64,000 nt of DNA from Escarpia spicata (taxonomy: Eukaryota; Annelida; Polychaeta; Sabellida; Siboglinidae): NCBI GenBank assembly GCA_963995525.1, contig OZ023217.1, positions 6,384,403 through 6,448,402 of the forward strand, given 5' to 3'. Below, piece after piece: positions 11,184 to 22,980 of this stretch. The notes beneath the pieces were generated by a model. The model made no database searches. It was not told where the DNA came from and saw nothing but the letters and a program-made list of their open reading frames with translations. Each line of letters begins with the position of its first letter. The stretch's first letter is position 1. A program made the translations under genes and the position numbers.

Positions 11184-11395
11184 TATGTGTGCCTATCTTC
11201 TTCGCATTACGATCCCCGTTGCTAAGGTATACGTCAAAGCCACCTATTAACGCTCACGCGGAGAATCGTGTCTAAGTGCCCCGATATACGCATTTTGTTT
11301 GAAATCGCGCAAAGGGGACTTGCATAAACGTTCATGGTTTAATGTTCATCACAATTCATTCATGATCTACCGGTTTATGCGCGTGAATTCATCAA
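11184..11395 (-). other. Gypsy 5' leader between primer-binding site and ORF
   Basis: About 210 bp of untranslated leader on the element strand. No further ORF of note. Confidence 0.7.
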
Positions 11396-11410
11396 GATAC
11401 GCTGCCACCA
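11396..11410 (-). promoter_or_regulatory. Primer-binding site of the Gypsy element
   Basis: Immediately inside the 5' LTR the element strand reads TGGTGGCAGCGTATC. The first 11 bases pair with a tRNA 3' end CGCTGCCACCA. The terminal CCA is universal, and the acceptor sequence fits a leucine tRNA; the amino acid is an inference. Confidence 0.8.
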
Positions 11411-11518
11411 TGTAAGATACAACAAAACAGCATGTGATCGTCGCAGGAAGCCGTGTATTTCGTCAAGGTGTCACACGACAAGATTAGGTCAACAATATTA
11501 TAGTCGAATAATATGACA
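11411..11518 (-). repeat. 5' LTR of the Gypsy element (108 bp)
   Basis: Identical to 6927-7034. On the element strand it contains an AT-rich CTATAATATT that could serve as a TATA-type promoter. Confidence 0.97.
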
Positions 11519-11847
11519 TATGTTGCATGTTATTTTCATGTTTTTCTTCTTTGTGGAGACTTTTGTCAAACATTAACAAGTCGACGCATGAAGTCACTAC
11601 CAGGTATGGGCGATATTTGATAATTTGGCCGCTTCGCAGTGGCTATAGCAATTGCGTGGCTATACCCAATCGGCCAATGGCCAATCCCTTGGCTTTGGCA
11701 TAGGCGTCGTAAATATCATAACAACATTAACAAAAAAGGATTAGCTTCAATATATGTGTTTCACTGTATATTAGTGGACACATCCGTGTACAACAAACAT
11801 CTGCGCAGGGTGCACATTGTGCGTACAGGCCTGTACAGCATGCAAGT

Positions 11848-11918
11848 CTCTTAGACTTAGGCTTAGCCTTAGGCTTAGGCTTAGCCTAGGGCTAGGTCTT
11901 AGTCTCTTAGACTTAGGT
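11848..11918 (+). repeat. Degenerate TTAGGC-like hexamer array
   Basis: About 70 bp built of cttaggc/cttagcc/cttagac hexamers. It resembles but is not the TTAGGG telomere repeat usual in animals, and is short and interstitial. Confidence 0.7.
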
Positions 11919-12049
11919 GTTGTTTCTCCATGCAGCCCTTTTGGGGCTACCAGTAACCTAGGAGTTATGCTATGCGCATTGCAAAGGGTGCGTGAAACTG
12001 AATTTGAAAAATTATTTTAAAATAAAACAAATAATTATGTAAAACAAAT

Positions 12050-15000
12050 GCAATAATTTGTGCAGATTAAAAACACAGTCTCTGTCTTTATCTATACTAA
12101 TAGTCTGGTAAGGTGGGCTGGAGCAACAAGGTGGATGGTACTCCGACTCTCAGAGCTTGTTGGAATGGGTGTAGGTGGCTAGGCTTATTTTTTCTGAGGG
12201 GGTAGATTCCAAGCTCTTATAACTCTAGGATAGAATGAGTATGCGTGTGTATTAATGCGTGCATGTATTTGTATGTATTTGTTTGGATCACTGTTTCGTG
12301 TACAGGAGCATGGGACTATAAGATGTGCCGTAGGGTAATGTTCAGGTGGTTGTGTTTTATTTTGTAGAAGAAGGTAAATTGGTGTTGTAATCGTCTTCTT
12401 TCCAGAGTCTGCCAACCAGGTTTGTTTATGAGGCTGGTTACGCAGTGTGGTCATTTAAAGTAAATCTAGCTGCGCTTCTTAGAATTTTTTCGAGGGTATC
12501 AATGTTATTTTGTGTATCGGGATTCCAGGATACAGCTCCGTATTCTAGTTTTGGCCTTATTAATATTGTAGGCCGTTTCCTTAACTTTAGGTGTTGCAGG
12601 GTGGAGAGAGCTTTTAAGGAGGCCAAGTGTTCTAGTGGATTGAGATGCAGTGGTGTTAACATGCTTTGTCCACGACAGTTTTGAATATATTGTGATGCCA
12701 AGATGGGGGTGTGAATCGACTTGGGAAACTGGTTGGTTTGAGATGGTGTAAGTGAGGTGGCTTGGTTTGCGTTTATGGGTAATTCTGAGAAGTTGACACT
12801 GGGATATTGTAATTCATTTGCCACTTGACTGTCTAGTTGGCTAGTTTGTTTAGGTCTGTTTGAAGGATGTTATGTTCTGCAGGTGTTTTGATTTCTCTTT
12901 ATAGGATCGAATCATCAGCAAAGAGTCTGATATTTGAGTTGCTTGAATTGGTAATATCATTTATGTACAGTAGGAAAAGGACAGGGCCTTGGGGTACGCC
13001 GGAGATGGGGTACGCCGGAAATGACATTTGCAGGAGCTGAGTGGGAACCATTTACTGATACAATCTGGGTGCGGTTTGATAGAAATGACTTTATCCATTG
13101 TAGTGTGTTATCTGTGATACCATAGTAGCTTAATTTATTAAGAAGTCGTTTGTGGGGAACCTTGTCGAAAGCTTTGAAAAAATCGAGGAGGATGACGTAT
13201 ATTTGTTTCTGGTCGTTCATAGAGGAAGCCTATTCGTGGACTGCCTCCACGAGCTGTGTTTGGCAAGATAGTCCAGTTCGAAATCCATGCTGGTGATGGA
13301 GGATAACGTTGTTAGCACTGAGGTGTTTCCACATGTGGCTAATAATGATATGCTCCATCACCTTGCACAGAATGCATGTAAGAGAAATTGGTCTATAATT
13401 TATAGGATCACTTTTGCTGCCTTTCTTGTATGCTGGAGTGACAAGAGCGGTGGTCCAGGCTTGTGGGAGTTTGCTAGAGGTGTATGATTGCTGGAATATG
13501 TGTTGTATTATTGTGGATATTTCTCTGGCAGTCTCCTTTAATACTTTTGCTGGGATTTCATCTGGTCCTGATGCCTTGTTTCGTTTTAGAGCTTCAAGCT
13601 GTTTTATGATGCCATTTATTCCGATATTAAGTGTTTCGATTGAAGGGAATGATGATGGGCCTTTAGTTGGGACAGGAAGTTGTTCTTTGGTGAAAGCTGA
13701 TTTGAAGTGGTCATTTATTGTGTTTGCTTTATTGTGATCGGTTGTTTACATCTTGCCATTTGTTTTAGTGTTGGGATGCCAAGGTTTTCAGTTTTTGTTT
13801 GTATAATGAAGGACCAGAATCGCTTAGGGTTTGTGGTGAGGCTTTCGTCTATGTTGTTATTGATGTAGCTGTTGTAGGATTTGGTTATTTCTTTGTCGAC
13901 TTCTTTTCTTAGGTTCTTGAAGTGTTCCCAGTGTTTTGTGTCGTTTTCTTTGTAGTCTGATTGTTTTTTTGTGATCCAGGGTAAATGCGGTTTTGATTTT
14001 GTCATGAGGCTATGGATAGATTGTTTTATCAGTTGAGTGTAGTTTTGGTGAAAGAAGTTCCATTTTGTAGAGGGCTTCCCAGTTAGCAGACTTATAGTTG
14101 TACACTTTGTGTGGTGGTGTGCTTTTCTTCATGGGGTTCATATTAATGTGAAAGAGAACAGCTTCGTGATCGCCCATGCCTGTCTCTGCGTTTACGCTGG
14201 AGATAAGGGCGGGGTTTGATGTAAGTACAAGGTCAAGGATATTTCCAGAGTCTAGTCGGGTCGGCTCATTTACCATATTTGTTAAACCATATTCACTGAC
14301 TATTTCAAGTAGTTTGTTGTGTTTTGTTGCTGTGTGCTGGTTTGTTGTACAGAGGTTTTCCCAGTTGATGTCTGGTAGGTTTAGGTCCCCGGCGATTATA
14401 ACTGATGGAGGAAGTTTGCAACCACGGTAGAGGATAGCCAGGGATTCATGTAGGGCTTCCAGGGATGTTGTATGATCATTTGAGGGTTTATAGTAAGAAG
14501 CCAAATAGATGGCTTTGTTATGAAAGAAGTGTAATTTAGTCCAGACTATTTCACATGTAGTATTCAGTTTATCTTGGGGGTCTGCAATTATGTCATTTCT
14601 CAGTATTTTGAAATGTATTTAAATACAAATACTCTTGAGGGAGTCAAATACAAATATATAAATACAAATACATTGGAAAGTATTTCAAATACTTTTCAAA
14701 TACTTTTTACTTTCAGACTACATTACAATATAGGTAAAAAATAGGCATTTTCAGGCACATTGAAAAACTTGAATACCATGAACTGAGGCTTGCTAGCCAT
14801 AGTTTGCAGTTACAACGAACCTGGCTTTTATGATGATGGTACCACCTGACTTGAGAAGCCACCACCTTCTCTTAACCCACAGACAGCAAGCAAATATTAT
14901 ACACATTAGCTGGCCTTAGCAGCCACTGCCCCAATGGTTAGGTACCAGGTAGGTAGTTTGGTTAGCTGGGGCTTGGAAACTATGATAAAAAGACAGACAG

Positions 15001-15794
15001 ACCAGTGTAACTGAGTCTCCTTTTTGTTAATTGGATCATAGTGACAACTGACAAGTAAGGTGATGCTGGCTTCTCACACAGTGATCTTAATTACCTTGCC
15101 ATTAATTCTGAGCGGAAAAGTGGTGAATTGCCAAATGACATAGTAAAATTGCTCAACTCTTAAGAATTCAAACAAGAATAATTTTAAGTTGTCATTTATT
15201 AATAATCACGTCCTATGTATTTCAAAAAGTATTTGAAAGTATTTGAACATTTCAAATACGTTAAGAAAGTATTTAAATACAATTACTTTTATGTCAAATA
15301 CATATACTTTTTAAAAGTATTTACCGGGGGTAAATACTTTGAAATACAAATGTATTTGACCCCATATCTGATTAGAACACCACCTCCATGAGTGTTGCTG
15401 TCCTTTCTGATTGCTTCATAGTTTGCGGGGAGAAAAGAATATGTGGGGATGCTTGAATCAAGTTTGGTTTCCACTAGGAAGAGTATGTCAGGATTTGTCA
15501 AATTTGTTTTTGTCTGAAGTTGGGATACTTTGACTGTGCTCTTGACACTGTCGCAGTTGATCAGCATGGCTTTTAGTTTAGATTTTGTGTTAGTGTTTGC
15601 TCGGTCGGGGGTAGATGTATTTGCTGGATTGGGCGCAAATGTAGGGATTTGGTCATCCAAGCTAGTTGTGTAGTTACTGCTGTCTAGAAGAGACTGCAGA
15701 ACTGACAGTGAGTATTGTTGCTCGAGAATAGACATCTGGAATAGTTTGGGAGCCCACAGCAAGAGCAAAACCATAGGACACGGTTGTGTTTTAA
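12050..15794 (-). pseudogene. PHD/APE-type LINE, 3' portion, decayed (LINE-A)
   Basis: Read right to left, the element encodes the end of a PHD-like finger (W-F-C-S-C-C-G-L-P-N-Y-S near 15,740-15,770), then an apurinic endonuclease (ILFLVETKLDSS, GGGVLIRYG, later AGDLNLPDINW, GMGDHEAVLFH). Reverse transcriptase follows (LLDFFKAFDKVPHKRLL at about 13,150-13,200; FADDS at 12908-12922) and a C-terminal segment ending near 12,185. The RT is CR1/L2-like, which is an inference. At least one frameshift separates the finger from the endonuclease. A 16-bp tandem duplication (12991-13006 and 13007-13022) breaks the RT after ISGVP, and several stops are present. The element is split by insertions at about 14,607-15,357 and at 15,795. 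The 3' limit is approximate. Confidence 0.9.
14607..15357. mobile_element. AT-rich ~750-bp insertion with GTATTT/AAATAC-rich inverted ends
   Basis: It interrupts the LINE-A endonuclease between GGGVLIRYG (right) and RNDIIADPQDK (left). Both ends are packed with gtattt and aaatac motifs in opposite orientations and share gtcaaataca. The middle (14,720-15,230) is unique and non-coding. This looks like a non-autonomous DNA transposon. I could not define a clean target duplication, so superfamily and exact ends stay open. Confidence 0.65.
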
Positions 15795-16673
15795 AGGTGC
15801 TCAATCACTTCGTTTGCCCATCGCCAATCCGGTTCTTTTATGTCCAGATGTGTAATGTGTGAATAGTTTAACTAGTGCGCACAGTCGGTTTAATTAAAAA
15901 AAATGCGTACTTGTTTTTTAATCGTCAAAAAAAGGAGTTGTCGTTACAGCGGGTATCGCTGGCGAAAGCCAATTGCGCTGTCTGCCTACTGCGCCACTTC
16001 GGTCACGTGCTTTACGCGAGATCGGCATCCCAGGCATTCGAAAACAATAACAACACACGTGCTTTTGCGTATCAAGATGAAGATTATAATTCCAAAGTAG
16101 TTGTACGAAGGTACGTATTACACTATCGCAGTTAGCAACAAGAATGCGTAGCCGTGTATTAATTCAACGAGAATTGCAACTTGCGAATGTCTACACTCGA
16201 CTCGAGCCTGTCGAGGCTGACAATAGGTATGTGGACAAAAATGTCAAGCTTGCCCAATGTCTAAACAAATAACACTGATGAAAAGAGGTTTAAAAAACAT
16301 AAACAATGATACAAAAATCACTTAATTATGTTGAATATTAATGGAGTTATTGATTTTTTTGTTTCAGGAATCGGCCTTTGTTTTAGTCCTACTAAATACA
16401 TACATTTGGATTACAGCTGTGTGACCGAAAATTTGACTTTTTCCTCAAAAAAGCATGTAACTTCCTTAATAATAAATATATCTTCATAAAATTTGGAACG
16501 AAGATATAGGGTAATGAATTCTTTCAAAAGATCTAATCAAAACTGCAATATAAGATACAAGTATTAATTAATTAGTGTTAATAATATTAATTACAGCCAT
16601 CCAGTCCACACCTGAAATTACAGAAACTATCCTAAAAATGAATCAGTAATATACAAAATGTAGTTGTTTTTAC

Positions 16674-16789
16674 CTTTCAAAGCCAAATAACTGTTCTTGG
16701 TTAGTTGTTTTGAATGAACAGAGTATTTGATGACAACAATGAGCAGTGAGCTGTTCAGTGCTAGTATGGCTGGTACTTGGTTGGATTTC
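16674..16789 (-). CDS. Exon-like segment inside the TTAA element
   Basis: On the minus strand an acceptor (acatttctcag) and a donor (GAAAG/GTAAAA) bound 116 nt, open in frame as EIQPSTSHTSTEQLTAHCCH and onward for 38 codons plus two bases. A second frame is also open and hydrophobic, so the reading is uncertain. No motif was recognised. Confidence 0.3.
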
Positions 16790-17068
16790 CTGAGAAATGT
16801 CAATGTGCAAGTCAAACTTCTGATTGCATATGAACGAAAATGTGATTAATTAATTTGAATCACTAAGTTTTTTTAACTTATTGTCTATAATTTGTGATAC
16901 AGCTCTTAATGGCATTATTTAAGGTATTTGAGCCTTGTTCAGCATAGATTGATGGAAAATGTGCTCGCAATTGTCTCTGTCTTGGCTCTGCTACACTCCC
17001 CCGAGGTAATATACAAGTATAGTATGTGTCTATTTCAAAGATCATCAACCTTTGAAAGAGTTGAGAAA

Positions 17069-17152
17069 TTATCCAGAATATGCTGCTTTTTCAATATCAA
17101 CATGGGTACCACTACCAGGTGGCCCTCCACGGGACTTCTTCTTTGGAGGCAT
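17069..17152 (-). CDS. Short ORF starting MPPKKKSRGGPPGSG inside the TTAA element
   Basis: The ATG follows a pyrimidine tract ending in tgtatag, as if an exon begins at the start codon. The first residues form a basic nuclear-localisation-like stretch followed by a glycine-rich run. The frame stops after 27 codons, with a possible GTACCC or GTAGTG donor before that. It may be the first coding exon of a transposon gene. Whether the exon at 16674-16789 follows it is not settled, because the phases fit only with a weak donor. Confidence 0.3.
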   Translation of the reverse strand: MPPKKKSRGGPPGSGTHVDIEKAAYSG

Positions 17153-18357
17153 CTATACATCATGAAAAAGAAACAATATTTTTCAGAAATATATAACAAT
17201 TCAATAGATATGCAGAGCTGACAAGTTTGGCTTAAATGAAATTCCACCTGAAATGCAAAATAATTCTCTTTCATGAAAGTAAAAACACTTCCTCTGCATC
17301 ACACCCCTAAGAGCACACGGTGATTTGTTTGTAAACATTGAACCAGAGCCAACCAGATTGAGAGAAATTGGTCACATGACCTGAATGCATGTTTTAGCGA
17401 TGGAAAGAACTGGTCATAAATCCACAATCATCTGCTTTGTGGTAAATCATCTGGCAATTAAACACATATTTCTAATGTCCTAAATCATAGCTACAGCTGC
17501 ACAAAACATAACATATATGATTTCTACAATATAAACATGTTTAAATCAGCAGAGATGGTGCAACCATTTTCATTTGCCATGACGCATCGACGCTGCTGCA
17601 TCTCAAGATTCCGCCTGCTGACAAACCACTTCGCAACATAAGAACGTTTTAAAACTTCGTCAGTTATGAGATAAAAACCTATATGTTATGTCTATATACC
17701 TTTCATTACCGCCTATATAGTTTATCACAGTTTTATTTTGCGTTGAAAGGGGGACTGGTTTTCGGAAAAGCGTCCAAGGCTAAATAATTGTCGGATTTGA
17801 ACAAATCAAAAACACGGCAGTCAATGAATATCCCGACTACGTCTTATCCAGTGAATCACTCTGTTGATCGTCCAAGTAACTTAGTCAGGGAGCATCCGTA
17901 ATTTTGTGCAACAGAACATCAAACACGGAAGTATTATGTTGGTGATCGTAATTATTAAAACATTTTTTGTGACTCATATTTTTTATACTATTACTGCAGA
18001 ATATTGTTGATTTGCATTGTATTTTATGCAAAATAATTTAGATTTTTATGACAAGCTTGATGATTTTATTCAATATAAAAATGTAAACGTGTAAATACAT
18101 AAAATATCAATACACCTAGAGTACACCATATATAAGGATTACACAAGAAAATGCACGCACTTGTCTCCATTGTGGTCCTTGATGCCTGGCTATAGTGTAT
18201 GTAATGCATTAATTGGTATCCTGACATATGCCGGCTATTCTTATGTATTTACCAATATATGTATATACTCTCACCACAGCAATATATGAATACATAATAA
18301 TATATGTAACTTGAATTGTGATATTGCTAGAGACCACACTGCAACCCATGAATGAGA

Positions 18358-18447
18358 ATGAGAGGAGGCAGAGGAGGGGCTAGAGGCGGTCACCCGGGCC
18401 AGGCAGACACAGGGAGGATACATAGTCTGCGGCAGGCCCACATTTGA
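18358..18447 (+). other. Short RG-rich ORF inside the TTAA element
   Basis: A 29-codon plus-strand frame begins MRGGRGGARGGHPGQADTG. It lies in a locally GC-rich patch of otherwise AT-rich DNA. It may be chance, and no splice sites support it beyond a GTAATT after the stop. Confidence 0.2.
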
Positions 18448-19355
18448 TCAATCCAGGTAATTTCAAATTTATAACAATCAACCACGTATAAGTTATCAAA
18501 AAATTGTAATGTGCACATTTAAATATACCACATTTGTTTTCATACACATTTTAATAATAACATCTTGGGCATGGAAAACTAGATTGACTTCTGCACTTGT
18601 ATATTATACCCACAAGTGTATCAACACAGACATATTAATACACCTTTAAACAGTATTTAGCATATGGCGATGACTCTGAAATAAGTTTATAAAATAAATT
18701 AGTCATTCTTGAAGAAGGTAGACATACGTATTATGAACCTTTGAATACTTGACGAGGAAAATATATTGTTAGCATCACAATAACACCTCATTCTGTCATT
18801 TCCAACATTCACCTTGACCATTCAACCCCAGGCTTAAAATGTAAAACATGAATATGTATAGTAGTTACATGGCAGATACTGACATGAAGTTGCATACTGA
18901 AAACAAAACTAAAAATATAAATGCGCTGATGAGCAGAATTCAAATCAGTCTATAATATTGACTAAGATCAGGCGTCACTGTAATGAAATTTAAAATTTTT
19001 AAATTCATGTAATGACAATGAACACCTAGTAAAGAAAAATTGTTCACCGTTTTGAGAAATTGCATATTCCACTAATGTCTGCATGCTGTATCAAGCCACC
19101 CTTCCCCAGAACAACCCTGGTAAACACTGACTGTTCCTAAGATATCAACATGTATAGATGCAGCTGTAGTAGAACATTTCTTGCTGCCTTTTTTCTTGTG
19201 AAATGATGCAGGTCATACATGAAACATTATTATATACTGATTATGACAATGAACACATCATAATTATTTACTCCCAACACTACTATGATGCCTGTTTTTG
19301 TTTACTGAATATATGCTTTTTTTTACAGGAAATTGAACTAGTGTGCTTAGTACCA

Positions 19356-19690
19356 CTAGCTCTCCAAGTTAATATGGCATACTGGGCAGTTGTATTTGTC
19401 CAGGATCTCGGACAAGATTCTACAGTCATGCAACATGCTGCATATTAACAGTTTATCATATGAATGTCCACTGAGTGATCCCAATTGTGTCGTGTTGAAT
19501 CCGTGACAGATTCCCCAGTGCCGATGGGGTGTACACTGGCTTCCAGGTCGGTCAGTTAGCTTGACTGCCTGGAAACCAATGTAGACTGCAGGTTGCTCGA
19601 CATAAGAATGTGATGACGCCTGACTAGTTCTGTAGTTGGTGATGGAACGGTGGGTGCCAGGGTCTGCAGAAGTGACAACAACTTTCGATG
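19356..19690 (-). CDS. ATG-less ORF, probable terminal exon of a transposon gene
   Basis: On the minus strand an acceptor (ctgtctgacag) is followed by two bases and 110 sense codons, then TAG. The centre reads PAVYIGFQAVKLTDRPGSQ and the end has CSMLHDCRILSEILDKYNCP then VCHINLES, with a CPVC pair near the C terminus. It is the longest protein-like frame in the 9-kb element. The preceding exon would have to end in phase 1. I do not recognise the family. A plus-strand frame over the same DNA (19203-19448) is shorter and less protein-like. Confidence 0.4.
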
Positions 19691-20320
19691 CTGTCAGACA
19701 GGTTCAGTGTCGAGCATTCTTCGGTGAACTGCATCGGTTTAGATATCGATGACATCACTGTATGTTTTCGCTGTCTTTGATGGTACTGCATACCAGCTTC
19801 CTAACATTTTGCTGTACGTCTGCATCTACCTATACCGGAGACAAAATGACAATTAGGATGGCTCTGACATGCATGATATTTTTATATGTGATGACACATT
19901 TATCAAAAGTCAATAATACAAGGTATTTGTATTCAATTCAACTATAACGTTTAGCAGTGTCCATGAAAAAATACATTAATTATCCAGAATTGTTACAACT
20001 GGTAGGGTTTCATTGCCTTTGTGTTGCTGATAGTCAGTGGCAGCCAGCTGAGTTCTTGCAACATACACCAGGCACAAGTTTGTGAGGAAGTAATGGTATT
20101 GAAAGCCTTTTCACATTTTTCAACAACAATCTGTTGATACACTGACAGCAGCATTTCACTTGTTTAAATTATCTATGTATCACGAGGACTGTTATATATT
20201 TTTCATGCCATGTATAATTTTTCTAAATTATTCTTTTTTATCACTGTTATATTTTCACAATTTACATTAATTATCATTTTGCATGATAATTAAACAACAC
20301 TTGTGTAAGTTTAGTTCTGA

Positions 20321-20530
20321 TATGGTGTAGTATCCAGTCCTTGGGATTACTCAAAGCGCTTTAAACTTTACTCCCTGGCAGACCTGTTAAATTGAAAACA
20401 CCATCTTGACTTATGTGGGAAGAATTCAGCCACATTGAAATTAATATGCAAAGATTATTCATACAAAAATATCCACCGTCTGTAGCCAGTGCTCTTCATA
20501 CAGCTGAGTAAACTGGAGCAATGTAGCATG
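20321..20530 (-). repeat. SINE family A, headless diverged copy
   Basis: Matches the body of the SINE at 1932-2285 (tagtatccagtcc, actccctggcagacctgtt, catacagctgagt) but lacks the tRNA-like head. It lies inside the 9-kb TTAA element. Confidence 0.8.
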
Positions 20531-21363
20531 TAGCGATTGTACATGTAATTCTCAGTCACATGGCAATGACCCTGTCTAGTCTAGTCACTATTTTTTGCGA
20601 GTTGTAAACATACCAAGCATTGCACATACTACAACAGTTTTGAACTTTATATCCTATTGATGTTTTTTAACAAAAAATCATAATATAGTTATTTTTATTT
20701 GATATGTACATATTAAATTTGTTCAACTAAACATCATCCCAAGTAATTTGTTCTCATTGGTTTACATTTTATGGGCATTAAATATATAAATTTGTTGTTA
20801 AATACACATAATTATTTAGTCACTAATTTTGTGAGTTGTAAACATATAACTAGCATTTGATATCACATGTGTAGTGTTGTTTTTTTGTAACAAAGAATTG
20901 TGATAAAAGTAACTGTTTTGTTATATGTACCTGACATTTTTTCAACCTCTTTCTAATTTTTTTTTCTATTGTTGCTTTGCATTTTATGTGTATGTGATAT
21001 TAAAAATTATTACATTATACACATCAAGTACAATGATTGTACCTGTAGTTGTATTGTGCTTTTCATAATTTTGTAGTCATGATCTCATCAAATAGTTTAA
21101 ATAAAGTGTTTTTAATTTACATTGTCTTTACTTTAATTCACATGCATTTCTAACAATATGCAATTTAACGAGGACACCCATTACTGCAAAATCCTAATGC
21201 AGACAACCAAAACTATCACATACAGTGGTGGAGTCTGGTCTGGGGGGCACAAAAACCTCCACTGGCGACTGAACCAAATGGTGTAGTCTAAATTTTGTCG
21301 CTATCAAGCCGCTATAACTTCAGCTGCTCTGCTGTCTCGGCTGGAGTGGTGATATCGGAAGAC

Positions 21364-21384
21364 GGGGGGGGGGGGGGGGGGGGG
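21364..21384. repeat. G21 homopolymer
   Basis: A run of 21 guanines on the plus strand, able to form a quadruplex. Its length should be treated as uncertain because such runs are error-prone in sequencing. Confidence 0.95.
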
Positions 21385-21574
21385 TGCTGTTGAAACATTT
21401 TCAAAGATGGTGTACCAAATAATAAGATTGGTCAGAATAAAACATAATTGTCAAAACAACCAAACACATGTTTGCATATCTTCCAAATGTTATGCTATGA
21501 TTTGTGTATATATATATATACAGCTGTATATATCACGTTTGCATACCAGCAGCAATTAATACTTACGTTTACTT

Positions 21575-21725
21575 ACTGTCCTGAGCTGCATCCAGCCTCA
21601 GCAAGTGACTGGACACCCGACAGTGAGCTGCCTTTGCTATGACCGCTGATGCTGGATAGAGCCACCACAGATCTTGTCATATGTGATGGCTGCAGTGGTG
21701 TTGAGGTAGTTCACGCCTTTGTGTT
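21575..21725 (-). pseudogene. Exon-like segment, paralogue 1
   Basis: On the minus strand one frame reads VVALSSISGHSKGSSLSG then VQSLAEAGCSSG, ending at a GTAAGT donor. It aligns with the segment at 22,789-22,980. Over 24 aligned codons seven differences are silent and five change the residue, which suggests past coding constraint. An in-frame TGA upstream means this copy is open only from an internal acceptor, or is dead. Confidence 0.35.
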
Positions 21726-21923
21726 GAAGCTGTCAAACAAAGTCATGAATTGGAATATGGAATGAGTCAGATTATTTGTGAAGGTGAACATGGTTTGACA
21801 GCACTACTACACGTAAATATATATAATATTATATGTATATGTAAATATATGTGTGTGTACATGTGGTGTGTAACTTATAAACGTTTTAATTTCATTAATA
21901 GGTAAAAATATTTTGCACGATCA

Positions 21924-21981
21924 TTTGCCCAATGGTCATTTGCCCAGCACTCAAGTGTGAAAAGGTCATTTGCCCAGTTGT
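21924..21981 (+). repeat. Three copies of tcatttgccca
   Basis: The phrase tcatttgcccaa/g occurs three times within 60 bp (about 21,922, 21,937 and 21,966), two of them as ggtcatttgcccag. Function unknown. Confidence 0.6.
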
Positions 21982-22788
21982 AAAAAAAATACAATAAATG
22001 ATATGAGAGTGGCAAAGTTATTATTGTATTTATTGTAAAATTGTAGTATATAACAAACAAAATAGACAATTTACAAGTGTCAGAGCCAACAATGTGAAAC
22101 AATTTGGATTGTGCACCATCCAATTGCCAGTATAATGAACTACCTGTAAGTGCAGGTAGAGCATAGGTGGGTTGGAAAGAAGGTCACAGGAAATAAAGTC
22201 ACAAAGTAATTTTATTCAAAAAATAAAGTTTTGCAATTTGTCACTGATAGTACTAGCGACATTATATCATATGTCTTATTAAGAGTCTCCCCAACCTTAC
22301 GTATTATTAAAATAATTCCACACATTGTATGTTTAAACAGGTTAAATTAAGTTATTTTGACTTCTGAACACACACACACTAAAATATACATTCAAAGATA
22401 CAAATCAGAAACTGAACATAAGCATATTGTGCTGTGCAAGCCAGCAGGTGATTATAGAGATAAAATGTCATGTGACTTAACATTAAAGCAGTTGCAGCCT
22501 TTAGCAGATCTGTGCGCCAGCATAAGCATAATTATTATGAAATGACAATCACTGAGGCTTGGCTATATTGTGTCACGTATACTTACTTGCATTGTATATA
22601 CACATTTATGTTTGCAATACAAACATTCCAAATGAAATAAAAAGAAACATAAGTTAAAAAAATGATCTGCAAATGAAATGTGCTATGTAGTTGACAGTTT
22701 GACAACCACCCTATCATACAAACATTGAATAATTGTACACACATTAGACTGGTCAAACCAGAACATAACAGTACATTAATACCATTAC

Positions 22789-22980
22789 TTAAACTGACAT
22801 TGGTTGTAATTGTTTAGAGCTGCACCCAGCCTCGGGAAGAGACTGAATACCTGACAGTGAACTGGTTTTACTGCGACCACCGATACTCAATAGAGCCAAT
22901 GCAGCGGTTGTTGTCTGTGGTGGCTGGATTGGCGTGGACGTCATTTGCATATATTTGTGGTGAAACTCAAGTGAAGGCAT
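22789..22980 (-). CDS. Exon-like segment, paralogue 2
   Basis: A minus-strand frame begins MPSLEFHHKYMQMTSTPIQP and continues with LALLSIGGRSKTSSLSGIQS and LPEAGCSS. It is the intact relative of the segment at 21,575-21,725, about 1.2 kb away. It is serine/threonine-rich and low in hydrophobic residues. It may be an exon of a gene carried by the 9-kb element. No family was recognised. Confidence 0.35.
   Translation of the reverse strand: MPSLEFHHKYMQMTSTPIQPPQTTTAALALLSIGGRSKTSSLSGIQSLPEAGCSSKQLQPMSV

Larger units (their letters stand above)
6927..11518 (-). mobile_element. Complete Ty3/Gypsy LTR retrotransposon (4,592 bp)
   Basis: The element has two 108-bp LTRs with TGT...ACA ends, a primer-binding site, one intact Gag-Pol ORF, a polypurine tract and a perfect 5-bp target duplication (TATGT at 6922-6926 and 11519-11523). 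It lies in antisense to the window. The two LTRs show no difference by eye. Because both LTRs are copied from one template at insertion, this points to a recent event, and the open ORF agrees. The domain order protease-RT-RNase H-integrase is that of Ty3/Gypsy rather than Copia. Confidence 0.97.

Noticed and set aside
11848..11918. Interstitial telomere relic
   Set aside because: The hexamers are mostly TTAGGC/TTAGCC and degenerate, not TTAGGG, and the array is only about 70 bp.
15950..16015. Possible tRNA-like sequence on the minus strand (ggcgcagtaggcagacagcg)
   Set aside because: An A-box-like region is present, but the expected B box is missing.
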